Below the pieces are notes generated by a model. The model saw nothing but the letters and a program-made list of their open reading frames with translations, was not told the DNA's origin and did no database searches. The position numbers and the translations under genes are program-made. Of a stretch of 64,000 nt of DNA, positions 52,703 to 62,652 are shown piece after piece. The DNA lies in contig JAMPIV010006387.1 of the NCBI GenBank assembly GCA_024509875.1, forward strand, positions 477,501-541,500. Reading direction: 5' to 3'. This DNA comes from Oreohelix idahoensis (taxonomy: Eukaryota; Mollusca; Gastropoda; Stylommatophora; Oreohelicidae). Within the stretch, counting starts at the first letter, position 1. The number at the start of each line of letters is the position of its first letter.

Positions 52703-53385
52703 TCGATGTGAGAAATCATGAGCCCATAACAATAAGGAACCAGAAGCTAGAATAGACAGACAGATACTTAGGATGCTAGTAACACCAGACGGTTGAACAA
52801 GCAAAAACATCAACAGAATAAATAAAGTGAGAACAACCTTTGCTACTGCTAGTCTAAACAACTTAGTCCTCTCAGCACAGCACACACACCAAATTAAGAT
52901 TACATGAGAGGTGTACTTACTGTGCTTCTCTTTGGTGCGGACTGCTGGAGAAGGAAATGTCGAAATTATCCTCTTTCCACACAGTCTGTCTAAGAACAAT
53001 TCTACCAATTTTTTCGAAGAATACTATCACCAACCAAGAACTGCTTACTCGGAGCAGCCAAGGGGACATGCACACCATCATAGCTGGCAGACGCTGGAGT
53101 TGGGTTGGTCACGTTCTCAGAAGAGACCCTGATGTCATCATAAGAACAGCTTTGCTATGGACCCCTGAAGGAAAGCGAAAGAAAGGCTGACCAAAAAATA
53201 ACTTGGCGGAGAGCTGTGGAGGCCGAGAAGCAAAGAATGAACCAGAGCTGGGGCACTGCACGAAGGATGGCTGTCGACATAGCAAAGTGGAAGCAGTTTG
53301 TTGCTGTCCTACAAGACGCTACCAGGCGTGATGGCCACTGACTACTTTGACAGTCGGCGGCTAAGGATCAAAGAAGAAAAAAGAT
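52703..53385 (+). pseudogene. LINE-A copy 3, C-terminal part and 3' tail
   Basis: It resumes with RT thumb codons (a VTPDG-like stretch at about 52780) and EMSKLSSFHTVCLRTIL-like wording, then DMHTIIAGRRWSWVGHVLRRDPD and LLWTPEG, the KLGGELWRPRSKE-like frame-shifted block and ATRRDGH. The 3' UTR and an AAGAAGAAAAAA tail follow. Frames change repeatedly. Confidence 0.85.
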
Positions 53386-53776
53386 TTGCTCATGATGTTG
53401 CCCTGAATGCTAAATCAGAGGCACATCTTAAATCCAAACTGCAAGTCTGGAAAGAAGGGCTGGAGAAAAGAGGGATGGTCATCAGCAGCTCGAAAAACAA
53501 AAATCATGGTGATATCACCAGGGAAGAAGACATCAGATTACACTGGGACAACAGGTAATGGAGCAGGTCAACCATTTTAAATACCTAGGAGCCGTCATAG
53601 ACTGGAAGGGAGGCATCAAAGAAGAGTTGGCTACCCGAATAGCAGCAGTTGTGAGACTTTTTCAGGCCATAAATCGAGGATACATCAGAGGAGTTGGCAA
53701 GAATACGAATATGGGTGTTTACCGCTCTACCTATATTACAGTCTGACCTAAGGATGCAAGTCATGTTAGTGACTAC
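53386..53776 (+). pseudogene. LINE-E copy, RT fragment
   Basis: It begins RFAHDVALNAKSEAHLKSKL (catalytic FADD changed to FAHD), LEKRGMVISSSKNK, VNHFKYLGAVIDWKGGIKEE, AVVRLFQAINRG and YRSTYI, then stops. It is cut at ACTAC (53772-53776) by the gypsy-2 LTR. It abuts the LINE-A tail on its 5' side. Confidence 0.85.
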
Positions 53777-54428
53777 TGTGGTGGGTTTTGATGTTATGAA
53801 TGGTTGTTTTGTATTATTATCAATATTTAATTATCTAATGGACTATTTAGATAACTAACAACATATTCTTAGTCAGCAAGGCCTCAGGTACACGAATATA
53901 TAATTTTTATGGGGCTACGTGGTTTGGTTCAATATTCTATATTTTTTCCATGTTAGTTGTTGATTTTTAAACTACCTCCTGTTCAATTCTTTTCTCATGT
54001 ACTTTCAAGCAAATTACGAGAGTTTATGTCATTCGCAATAAGAGCTAAGCGTGTTTTCATAACCGTAGTGTCCACTTTTTCATCGTATTGGGGAAACCGC
54101 CTAAAGGCACTACTAGCAAGTTGGTTTTATTTTTTAGAAATAATATGAGACGTGATTTGCGTGTGTTATCTAGCCTTGCCCCTCCTTTCCACAATGCATT
54201 TTAGGCAAATATTTCTTAGAACTTGGAAAAGTGGGGCGTTTATGTCAAGGACGAATTTGAAAAATTGGGTACCGTTTTGTTCGGCTTATGCGTTAGCAAA
54301 TAATAAGCTGAAGGCGTAGGCGACAACTTACGATCCTCGCCGAAAATTTTTAGTACTTTCCTATCTTTGACTTTATACACTATACTGTTATTTTCTAAAT
54401 TAGCTATTGTATTTAGAAGTTCACCACA
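53777..54428 (-). repeat. gypsy-2 3' LTR
   Basis: A 652-bp segment whose plus strand runs TGTGGTGGG...TTCACCACA, i.e. TG...CA with an inverted TGTGGTG/CACCACA pair. A purine-rich tract (AGTGGGGAGATC on the element strand, 54429-54440) precedes it, as expected of a polypurine tract. The partner 5' LTR is not in the window. ACTAC at 53772-53776 is the presumptive TSD. Confidence 0.85.
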
Positions 54429-54499
54429 GATCTCCCCACTTAGAACAGACTATCATATGTCAGTTCCTACTTATCAATACACATAGATAAATTTACTAC

Positions 54500-56017
54500 T
54501 TATGCCTGGCGACTACTCTGATGTTCGTCGTACGGATGTTTGCTTAAAAAATCGGCGCCAACATTGGTTTTGCCGGGAATGTATTCTATGGAAATCTGGT
54601 ATGGCTGTAGGAGCAACGACCAACGTAATAATCTAGCATTTTCATGCCTCGCTTGTGATAGACACACGAGTGGTTTATGATCTGTTTGGATCTTAAATGA
54701 TTTACCATAAAGATAAATCTGGAACTTTTTTATAGCCCATATGACAGCTAAACATTCTTTTTCACTTGTTGAATATTTTTGTTCTGCTGTGTTCAACTTA
54801 CGGCTAGCATAAGCAACTGGGGTTAATTCCCCATCAAGTGAATTTGACCTTTGTAATAGAGCTGCACCCAAACCTATATTACTAGCATCCGTTCTCACAA
54901 TGAATTCTTGACTCAAGTCAGGTAATTTCAAAATAGGCCTGCTTGTGAGCTTTTCCTTCAACTCTTGGTAGGCTAATTCACACTGCGCTGACCAAGTAAT
55001 TCTATCAGGATTTCCTTTACGCGTTAAATCAGTCAATGGAGCACATATGGAGTTAAAGTTTTTAATATACTTTTGGTAGAAGCGACATAATGAGACAAAA
55101 GATCGCACGTCTTTTTTTGTTTGTGGTCTTGGTGATCTTTTCAGTTTCTCCAGGTTCTTGGGGTCAGGGGTCATGTTTCCCTGGTGTACTGTGTGTCCCA
55201 AGAATTCCAGTTCTTTACATCCAACACAGCATTTCGTCGGTCTAGCGGTCAAATTGATCTCTCTCAGTCGATTAAACAACATATCCAGAGAGTTAATGTG
55301 TTCCTCAAATGTTTCAGTCGCTATGAGAATATCATCCATGAAGTTGGTGATGCATGGATTATTCAGGGGATCCAGTAATTTTCTCATCATCTTCGAAAAC
55401 ACACTCGGTGCATTTTTCAGCCCGAATGGCAACATGTTAAATTCATAATGTCCTTCCGAGGTGCTGAAGGCTAAATAAGGTCTAACCTCCGGCTTTACTG
55501 GAATCTGATAGTAGCCTTTGCTTAGATCCACTTTAGAGAAATATTTAGCTTTATTCAGCCTGGCAAACAGCTGATTTGTATCAGGTAATGGATCCACCTG
55601 ACATTCTGTGACAGCATTCAGTTTCCTGTAATCTATACACAGTCTGTGTTCTCCAGAGGGTTTTCTTAACAGAACCACACTGGAACTATAAGGAGATTCA
55701 CTGTGCGAGATAATTCCTTCTCTCAACAGATAATCTATCTCCTCCTTCAAAGCTTTTTCCTTAGCGAACAGAATCAAATAGGCTCTCATACAGATTGATG
55801 TTGGGTCTATGAGTTTCATATCATATTCTAATAAATTTGTATGCCCCGGTCTGTCCGTTAACACATCTGTATGTTCATCCAGAACCTGTTGACCTCTCTC
55901 CCTCTGATTTTTCGTTAAGTGTGTACTAATTTTTAACTGTGCAGCGGTCTCACAGGGGTGTAAAGGATATTCATGAGAGGTGAGTGGTTCCTTTTTCATC
56001 TCCATTGCAACAGACAA
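54500..56017 (-). CDS. gypsy-2 reverse transcriptase and RNase H, intact ORF
   Basis: An uninterrupted 505-codon frame. The leader QVLDEHTDVLTDRPGHTNLL is followed by RT: SPYSSSVVLLRKPSGEHRL, CIDYRKLNAVTE, FSKVDLSKGYYQIPVK (motif A), NMLPFGLKNAPSVF and FMDDILIAT (catalytic), then CVGCKELEFLGHTV. The connection follows, then RNase H: RTDASNIGLGAALLQ, TSEKECLAVIWAIKKF, IQTDHKPLVCL and YIPGKTNVGADFLSK. It has no ATG at its start; the frame is open upstream to about 56078 and would be part of the gag-pol polyprotein, so the listed start is simply a convenient boundary. Confidence 0.93.
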   Translation of the reverse strand: MSVAMEMKKEPLTSHEYPLHPCETAAQLKISTHLTKNQRERGQQVLDEHTDVLTDRPGHTNLLEYDMKLIDPTSICMRAYLILFAKEKALKEEIDYLLREGIISHSESPYSSSVVLLRKPSGEHRLCIDYRKLNAVTECQVDPLPDTNQLFARLNKAKYFSKVDLSKGYYQIPVKPEVRPYLAFSTSEGHYEFNMLPFGLKNAPSVFSKMMRKLLDPLNNPCITNFMDDILIATETFEEHINSLDMLFNRLREINLTARPTKCCVGCKELEFLGHTVHQGNMTPDPKNLEKLKRSPRPQTKKDVRSFVSLCRFYQKYIKNFNSICAPLTDLTRKGNPDRITWSAQCELAYQELKEKLTSRPILKLPDLSQEFIVRTDASNIGLGAALLQRSNSLDGELTPVAYASRKLNTAEQKYSTSEKECLAVIWAIKKFQIYLYGKSFKIQTDHKPLVCLSQARHENARLLRWSLLLQPYQISIEYIPGKTNVGADFLSKHPYDEHQSSRQA

Positions 56018-56019
56018 GG

Positions 56020-56628
56020 TCAGTAGGTGTGTCTCCTCCTGGTTTTCTCTGTCCTGATATTTTTCAGGAGATTCACATGATAGATTTTCTCTTTCCCTTT
56101 CTTATCTATCTTATAATTTGTTCTAGACACCTTATCTAGAACTGTATATGGACCTTGCCATCCAATTTGCAATTTATTCTGGCTGCCGGGCAGTAGAAGG
56201 AGCACCTTCTCTCCCACAGCTTATTCTCGATCCTTCGCTTTCTTATTGTAATAGGCAGCATGCTTTTTCCTGGCTTGTCTCAAATTTTCATTGGCAAGTT
56301 TCCAGCCAGTTTTAAGACGAGTGGTCAGCTCGTTCACATATTGGTATGATGAGGTAATATTTTCTTCTGCCTTTTCATAGGTCCATGTCCTTAACAATGC
56401 TTCTAATGGACCTTTTATTGGCCTTCCAAATAACAAGGTTGCCGGGGCCATACCGGTTGAACTATGGGGTACCTCCAGATAGGCAAACAGGGCGGCGGGA
56501 AGGTACTGGTCCCATGTATCTGGTTTTTCATGTGCCAACTTTCTCAGGATCGTTAAATCGTTCCACTTGGCCATTTCCTTGGGGATGGTACGGACTACAA
56601 TGAAAGTGTTTGGCTTGAAAGATCCTGA
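56020..56628 (-). pseudogene. gypsy-2 integrase C-terminal half
   Basis: It includes FHCSPYHPQGNGQVERFN (with the catalytic glutamate of the DDE triad), WDQYLPAALFAYLEVPHSST and MAPATLLFGRPIKGPLEALL, then SSYQYVNELTTRLKTGW, HAAYYNKKAKDRE, VLLLLPGSQNKLQIGWQGPY and KIYHVNLLK. A stop lies at 56219-56222, and an A-run change at about 56060 shifts into the RT frame. A SINE at 56629-56998 separates it from the catalytic aspartates. Confidence 0.9.
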
Positions 56629-56998
56629 GGGAGCCGCGCTAGCGTAGTGGTTACAACACCGCTCTGGCGACCGGGTGATACAGGATTAAACCCGGGCGAC
56701 GGTATTTGAGGATTTTTCGTCGACCGGGATTTGGACTGGATTAACTCGAGACCTGGCGAGGACATTTGAAGGAGTGTCGTCGACCAGGGACTGGTGGCTC
56801 CTGAGCCGACCCAGCTGCAATGGGTACCTCCGAAATCGGCGAGTATTTGCCTGAATGGCGAGGGACACCTGTCTCTGTACAAGAAATAAAGGGATACTCA
56901 CGTAAAATCAATGTCAGGTTAGACATAAAATAATAACCTGAGATTTCGCCTCGAGTATTAGCGGGCGAACGCAAAAAAAAAAAAAAAAAAAAAAAAAA
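56629..56998 (+). mobile_element. tRNA-derived SINE with a pure A tail, inserted in gypsy-2 integrase
   Basis: About 370 bp. The head GGGAGCCGCGCTAGCGTAGTGG includes an A box; GGATTAAACCC is a degenerate B box. A unique body with the doubled motif GTCGTCGACC-AGGGA / CGTCGACCGGGA follows, and then an A-run of about 27. The flanks share ATCCTGA (56622-56628 and 56999-57005). The insertion falls within codons for FRIFQAKH of integrase. A-tail length and tidy TSD suggest a recent insertion. Confidence 0.88.
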
Positions 56999-57005
56999 AT
57001 CCTGA

Positions 57006-58596
57006 ATACTTCTTCAGTTAGTTTCCCTTTGAACTGAGAGCCATTATCAGTCAAGATTTGGTTGGGAAAACCTAACCTGGTGAAGATTGTGAGTAATGCC
57101 TCTGCCACATGCTTCGAATCGATTGATGACAGGGCTACCGCCTCTCCCCACATAGAACAAGTGTCCACCAGAGTCAGAATGTAACTGTTCCTCCTCTTGG
57201 TCCGAGTGAGAGGTCCCACAATGTCCACTGCAACTCTTTCAAAAGGTGTTCCCACTATGGGCATTTCCCCTAGAGTTGCTGGAGCAGTCCAATGCTTTGG
57301 AGCTACCCGTTGGCATTCTGGACAGGATTTTACATATCTCTTTATGTCTTCAGTTGTCCCTGGCCAGCAATAATGACAAGCTATACGCTGTCCTGTTGCG
57401 CTGATCCCCATATGACCACTGAAGGGAATCGCATGCCCTAGTTCCAACACTTTAGTCCTATATGAAATGGGAATGACCAGCTGTCCGTGACCATTGGATC
57501 CAGTTCCAGCCTTCCTATATATCAATTTGTTCTTCATATAGAAGTCTCCCTTGCCTGGAGGTGTATGACATTTGGGCAATTTCTTAAAACAAGGCTTTAG
57601 GGTCTTATCCTCCGCCTGTGCCTTCCTCATCTCATCTGGATGGGTATTTATTGGATTATCCTCCTCTTTTTTAGACTGTGATCTGGTCTGTACTGTTGTC
57701 ATGATCACAGGTCTCTTGGGATTCCCCAAGAAGACATATCTACACCCCAATATCAGAGGGTAGATTGGTTCATTTATCACTGCTGCTTTTATGATTCCTT
57801 CCACATATCGCGTTTTCACATTTATCCTGGCGACGGGAAGTGTCATGGTCGCTACGTCCTTGGTTACAGCTTGAATCTCCACTGTTTCTGTGGTGTATTG
57901 ATCCGCCTGCACCAGGTGAGAACTCACAACTGAATCATAATCTAATCCAGTATCATACAAACACCTTATGGTGACTTCATTGCATGTTACATCTTCACAC
58001 ACTGGGGGGTGGTAAGGTTCCTGTTGTTCAGTAGGGTTGACCTTTACTCCCTTTCTCCCCATTTTCAATGCAGCGAAATTAGGAGTTTTCCTTCTACAAT
58101 TTTCGGTGGTATGGTTTTCCATCCGACAATTTTTACACCACCTCTTTCCTTGGTTAAAATGTTTTCTTTCATCATATTTCCTTTCATTGAATTGTGGGGT
58201 TTTATTTTTATAGTCGTTGCGTGGCCTATCAAACTGGTGCTTACCTTTGTTCTGTTCTCTATGGTCAAACTTATTAAAGTTTTGAGGTGCCTTAAAATTG
58301 TCTACCTGTTTCTTTTTATTACCAACTACCTCTGCTTTGGCTGCCTGATACCTCTCAGCGACATTGAGTAACTCACCCAGCCTCTCTGCATCTTGTTCCA
58401 TGAGAAACTTTCTCAGGTCTGGAGCCATGGACTCTCTTAGCTGCTCAATAAGGATCATTTCCTTAAGATCTTGGGTTTTCCCCAGAGCAGTCCATTTCTC
58501 CAAGTATGTCTCTAATCGTGCAGAGAACTGGTGATAGGTCTCACCCGACAGTAGTTTGGCATTCCTAAATTGTTTTCTATAAAATTCTCCGTTCTT
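57006..58596 (-). pseudogene. gypsy-2 gag C-terminus, protease and integrase N-terminal half
   Basis: Reading continues from the LINE-E junction: GETYHQFSARLETYLEKW and EQLRESMAPDLRKFLMEQ (SCAN-like gag), then the knuckle CKNCRMENHTTENC (CCHC). Protease has LYDTGLDYDS. Integrase has GHAIPFSGHMGIS with CPEC (HHCC zinc site), RVAVDIVGPL and LTDNGSQF (first two catalytic aspartates). No stop occurs within this piece. The downstream end is the SINE junction at 57005. Called a pseudogene only because the two insertions split the ORF. Confidence 0.92.
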
Positions 58597-59788
58597 ACTT
58601 ACTTACTTACTTAGTCGTTCCCCTTCTACCGTGAGGTGTAGAGGTTTGGAAGAGAGAGCGCCAGACTATTCTATCGGCTGTCTTCCTCCTTGCCTTGTTC
58701 CATTCTAGTCCTCGGTCCTTCAAAGATTGTCTAATGTTGTCCTCCCAGCGGACTCTGGGTCGTCCTCGGGGTCTGGATCCTTGGCTCTTTGTTTCCCATG
58801 CTTGTCGTGGTAGCCGATCTTCTCCCATTCTGCAGACATGGCCAAACCATCTTAGTTGGGACTGCTGTACTTGGGTCTGTAGGGGGTGGCATTTTAGGCC
58901 TTGACGTATCGTCTGGTTGCGGACCATGTCTCTTCTTGTTACTTCAACCACCTTCCTCAGATACCTCATTTCTGAGGTTTGGATCTGGCTTTTATGGGTT
59001 GTAGTCATTGCCCATGACTCACATCCACATGTCAAGACTGGGACATAGGTGGAGCGGTATACAGCCATCTTCGTTTTCTTACCAACCTCTCTCTTGCTGA
59101 GGAATCCTCGATTTATGGCCTGAAAAAGTCTCACAGCTGCTGCTTTTCGAGTGGCCAACTCTTCTTTGATGCCTCCCTTTCGGTCTATAATAGCTCCGAG
59201 GTATTTAAAGTGGTCGACCTGCTCCAGGACCTGTTCTCCCAGCTTAATCTGATGTCTTCTTTCTTCTCGTGATATCACCATGGATTTTGTTTTAGAGCTG
59301 CTTATGACCATCCCTCTCTTCTCCAGCTTTTCCTTCCAGACTTGCAGGTTGGATTGGAGATGTGCCTCTGATTTAGCAATCAGGGCAACATCATCAGCAA
59401 ATGCCAGCTCTGAAATATAGACCTGTCTCATCTTCCAGTACCCCACTGAATACTTTCTTGTTCTCTCCTTACATGCCTTGATGACATCGTCCATAAGGAG
59501 TATGAAGAGGTAAGGTGATAGGATATCACCTTGTCTTACACCAGTGGTGGTCCTGAACTCTTCTGACTTATGGTTTGCTGTCCTCACATAATTTCTGCAA
59601 GACTTGTAGAAGCTCTGTATAGCATGAATCAGAGGTGCTGGAATATTTTTCCTTGCCAAACAGTCCCAAAGTTTGCCCCAAGGGACCCTGTCAAACGCCT
59701 TTTCCAGATCTATGAAACAAAGATGGATCTCACTCTTATACTCAAGGGCCTTTTCACTCAGCTGTCTGAGCGTGAAGATTAGGTCTTG
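58597..59788 (-). mobile_element. LINE-E copy inserted in gypsy-2 gag
   Basis: A 1,192-bp, 5'-truncated LINE-E with tail (TAAG)n at 58597-58612. It is flanked by the exact 14-bp duplication AATTCTCCGTTCTT (58583-58596 and 59789-59802). Excision restores the gag frame (KNGEFYRKQF). This is the cleanest copy of the family in the window. Confidence 0.95.
58607..59659 (-). CDS. LINE-E ORF2 C-terminal part, open RT frame
   Basis: A 350-codon open frame, truncated at its N-terminus. It carries IQSFYKSCRNYVRTANHKSE, TTGVRQGDILSPYLFILLMD, ISELAFADDVALIAKSEAHL (catalytic FADD), LEKRGMVISSSKTKSMVIS, HFKYLGAIIDRKGGIKEEL, CGCESWAMTTTHKS, LRWFGHVCRMGEDRLP, RPRGRPRVRWEDNIRQSL and a terminal basic tail. 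Motif A (DLEKAFD) lies upstream at about 59690 in another frame. A reverse transcriptase of RTE type by overall layout. It has no endonuclease, so it cannot move alone. Confidence 0.9.
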   Translation of the reverse strand: MARKNIPAPLIHAIQSFYKSCRNYVRTANHKSEEFRTTTGVRQGDILSPYLFILLMDDVIKACKERTRKYSVGYWKMRQVYISELAFADDVALIAKSEAHLQSNLQVWKEKLEKRGMVISSSKTKSMVISREERRHQIKLGEQVLEQVDHFKYLGAIIDRKGGIKEELATRKAAAVRLFQAINRGFLSKREVGKKTKMAVYRSTYVPVLTCGCESWAMTTTHKSQIQTSEMRYLRKVVEVTRRDMVRNQTIRQGLKCHPLQTQVQQSQLRWFGHVCRMGEDRLPRQAWETKSQGSRPRGRPRVRWEDNIRQSLKDRGLEWNKARRKTADRIVWRSLFQTSTPHGRRGTTK

Positions 59789-59945
59789 AATTCTCCGTTC
59801 TTTTCGTATCTTAATAAAAGAGCCTGCTTTAGCATGTCATAATTGTCTTGATCATCTCTGCTCATCTTGGCAAAAACTTCATAAGCCGTTTCCCTAAGCC
59901 CCTGGGATAACTTGAGGCTCCACCTCTCTCTCTGATAGGGACTCT
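59789..59945 (-). pseudogene. gypsy-2 gag, upstream piece
   Basis: The frame reads RERWSLKLSQGLRETAYEVF and DDQDNYDMLKQALLLRYEKN, the front of the SCAN-like capsid, continuing in phase across the LINE-E insertion. It stops abruptly near 59945 where LINE-B begins; the gag start and 5' LTR are absent. Confidence 0.88.
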
Positions 59946-59949
59946 AGAT

Positions 59950-60241
59950 TACGCCCGACCAAAATCAAAAATTACTCCGTAGACCAAAACAGAGCTCTTC
60001 GCGTTAAACTTCAGGGATTTAACAAAGAGTCGGATTAAACCTTTAAAATAGCAAATGACGGTAAATGTGCTACTGTGCTCTTCCACAATACATATCATTA
60101 TGAGGCATTTCGCACAACGTGTACCAAATACTACCAGAATGACCATGTCGAGACGAGAGCAGATAAACAAGGTGCCTTGTAGAAGATTTCATCACAACAC
60201 CACTATTATCTGTGCACCTTTATCATACAAAAAACAAGATA
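59950..60241 (+). other. LINE-B 5' UTR (probable)
   Basis: It lies between the broken gypsy-2 gag and the LINE-B ORF1 start, without a reading frame of its own. The exact 5' end of the LINE is not marked by a visible TSD because the 3' end lies outside the window. Confidence 0.5.
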
Positions 60242-62158
60242 ATGGCCCAAGCAACTGCCACTGTTATTGAGTCATGGCTGGAAACGGACTTTGTTAGTTT
60301 AAATGAGTCTGCACACAACATAATTTGTACCACAAAATTGGACTCGACAGTATGTTTACCCCAGCTTGCAATAGACATCACATCATCAGCTGCCAGCGTC
60401 TCATCTGCTGACAGCGAAATCATCAACATTAACTCTAGCATACACTCTCCTACAAATACATCCACTTTGCCTCCCGCAGCACGCGACTTTCCAATGAGCA
60501 ACACAGTAGCAAATACTCCATTTTCTCAACCTATGCTGGCCATAGAATATCAAATGGGCCCTAAAGACACTAGCACACAAACATATGAAACATTATCACG
60601 GGAAAATCACCCAGAAGTCACTCACATGATAAATGCGCAGTGCTGCCAGGAGCTGATGCTCAAAATGGAGGTCACACTTCGAACACTAATTGCCGATCTG
60701 ACGACTAATGTCTATAAATCGATCAGCGCAGAAAACGAACTACTCAAAAAGGAAATACTGCATCTGAGAGAAGATAATTCCAATATGAAACACGTCGTTG
60801 AGCAACTACGAAGCGATTTTTCTATTTATAAAACACAGCACTCGGAACATCCTCTTATAGTACCTGAAGCTTCTGGAGATCCCTCCAAAGAACATATATC
60901 AAACGAACGCCGCAAGCAGCACCAATGTAACACCAACAAAGTTGAGGATACACGTGCACACGAAGCTTACCCTATTAGTGTAAAGGTAAGCAACAGGTTT
61001 ACCGCCCTTAACCAGCGTTCAGTACATAATGAATAGGCATTAACGCCGCTACCAGATCAGATACTGACACCACAACCACCCGATGAAAACACCCAGACTA
61101 TTCAGGACGATTCACACCAGGAAAATCAATCGCGGCAGCAAGAATCAAAACGAAAGCCGAGTCAACAACCATGTAGTAAAGCAACACACGTTATAATTGG
61201 CGACTCTCTCCTAAAAGGCATATACAATGATCGGATGTCTACTACTAAAGAGGAAACTGTCTCAGTATTTGCGATACCTGGAGCTGGAACTGAAAGATTA
61301 ATTGATAGAATTAATAGGTTCGACATACATCATAACATTACAAGAACAACAGCACATGTAGGGATCAACGACATAATGAATGGACACAGCGTTAGCCCTT
61401 CGGCGATTTCCAAACTGACTACTACAATAAAACAAAAATTTCCTAACACTTCCCTTTTTATGTCATCCATTATTCCACCTTGCTATGGCTTCCAACGTCG
61501 CGTAGCCGACACCAACAACAAGACACTCCAGAGCTATTGTGAACACAACAACATTGGCTATATCAACAACACTCCTATCTTCACAAGCAACTCTGGAGCA
61601 CCAAAGAAACGCCTTTACATAGATCAAATACATACATCAAAACTAGGTAGCAGGTTCCTAGCAAAAAACATCAAGTACCCGCAGCGAACGCAACACGACA
61701 ACCCACCAGACACAAAGAACACAAACCGATCTACCATGAGATCAGCCCTTCATGAAAATGCACAACACACCTTACCCGCCCCTCAAAGAAGCGCTCCCGT
61801 AACCAACAAATTACCTAACAACAAACAGAACGCCACATTCAGCCAGGAAGCCGAACGTTACGATGTTATGTTTCCTCCACTACCTATAAGACAGCCCCTC
61901 ACAAACACATTATATGACAGTTCAACAAGCAGTGCCACAATGTCCCAGACCCAAAAATCTCCTACAAGTGTTGGAACCACTGCGGACGAAATCTACAGTC
62001 GTCATGCTTCCTCCCGTAGCCTTCCTGGTCGTGCTCAGTGGAACCCAGAACTTGGATACCTGATGCAATTCAGTCCTGCATCCCTCAGCCAAGCACTAAT
62101 GATGTCTGTGCAACGGAGGCCTTACTATATACCTGACAGAGACATCCATTATCGATGA
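60242..62158 (+). pseudogene. LINE-B ORF1: coiled coil plus SGNH esterase, one amber stop
   Basis: Starting at ATG (MAQATATVIESWLE), one frame continues to 62158, interrupted by a single TAG at 61034-61036. N-terminal part: Ser/Thr-rich, then a coiled coil at about residues 130-200 (ENELLKKEILHLREDN). C-terminal part: SGNH-hydrolase blocks in order: IIGDSLLKG (S322), AIPGAGTERL, HVGINDI (N376) and YIDQIHTS (D461, H464). An esterase domain in ORF1 is known from CR1-like LINEs. The tail after residue about 480 is low complexity and rich in Pro/Thr/Asn. The stop falls in the linker before the esterase, so an esterase-only product could start at the ATG at 61235 but would lack the GDS serine. Confidence 0.88.
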
Positions 62159-62652
62159 TGAATCTACTCATTTTGTTGTTGTTTTTTTATATTTTTGTTA
62201 TTGACTTAATCCCTGCGACCAAAGCCGTCTCTCTCGTGGAAAATTAGTAGATTACTGTGACGCATAAAGTAATAAGTACTTTGTTAGTTTCTCAAAACAC
62301 TCTAATTTCATTGGCTACAGGCCTCCGACAGTTTTTTTTCATAATTTGCAAGATTTTATTTTATTTACTTTTTAATTCGTATTCTCTCAGTGTTGCTTAA
62401 TTACTTTGTTAGAATTTTAGTGTTGTGGTGTGAAAACGTGCGTGCCTACTTTTGAGTGACGATTTTAATATACTACTGACAATTTCAGTTAATTGTAATT
62501 TTTTAGCAATACTAGTACCAAGTGTTCGTACGTTAAGTACTAACATTTGTATTTTCACTTACTTGGTGACGTTAATTAGTTTAAATTTTCGTAGGTTTCG
62601 TATTTAAAATTGCTTTTGTTATTTTCCTTTTTAAACCACTCGCCAAAATAAA
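62159..62652 (+). other. LINE-B spacer between ORF1 and ORF2
   Basis: An AT-rich, 494-bp spacer with TTGTTAGAATTTT-GTGTT wording, also recognisable inverted in the copy at 39055-39517. No gene. It may hold an internal ribosome entry or reinitiation signal, but none is demonstrable. Confidence 0.65.

Larger units (their letters stand above)
53777..59945 (-). mobile_element. Gmr1-like Ty3/gypsy copy 2 (gypsy-2)
   Basis: Minus strand, 5' to 3': gag, protease, integrase, RT, RNase H, polypurine tract, 3' LTR. The order is again PR-IN-RT-RH. A LINE-E and a SINE are inserted in gag and integrase. The 5' LTR and N-terminal gag are missing, cut near 59945 by a LINE-B. Otherwise coding wording is very well preserved; the only other break that I saw is one A-run length change at the integrase/RT boundary. 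Confidence 0.92.
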
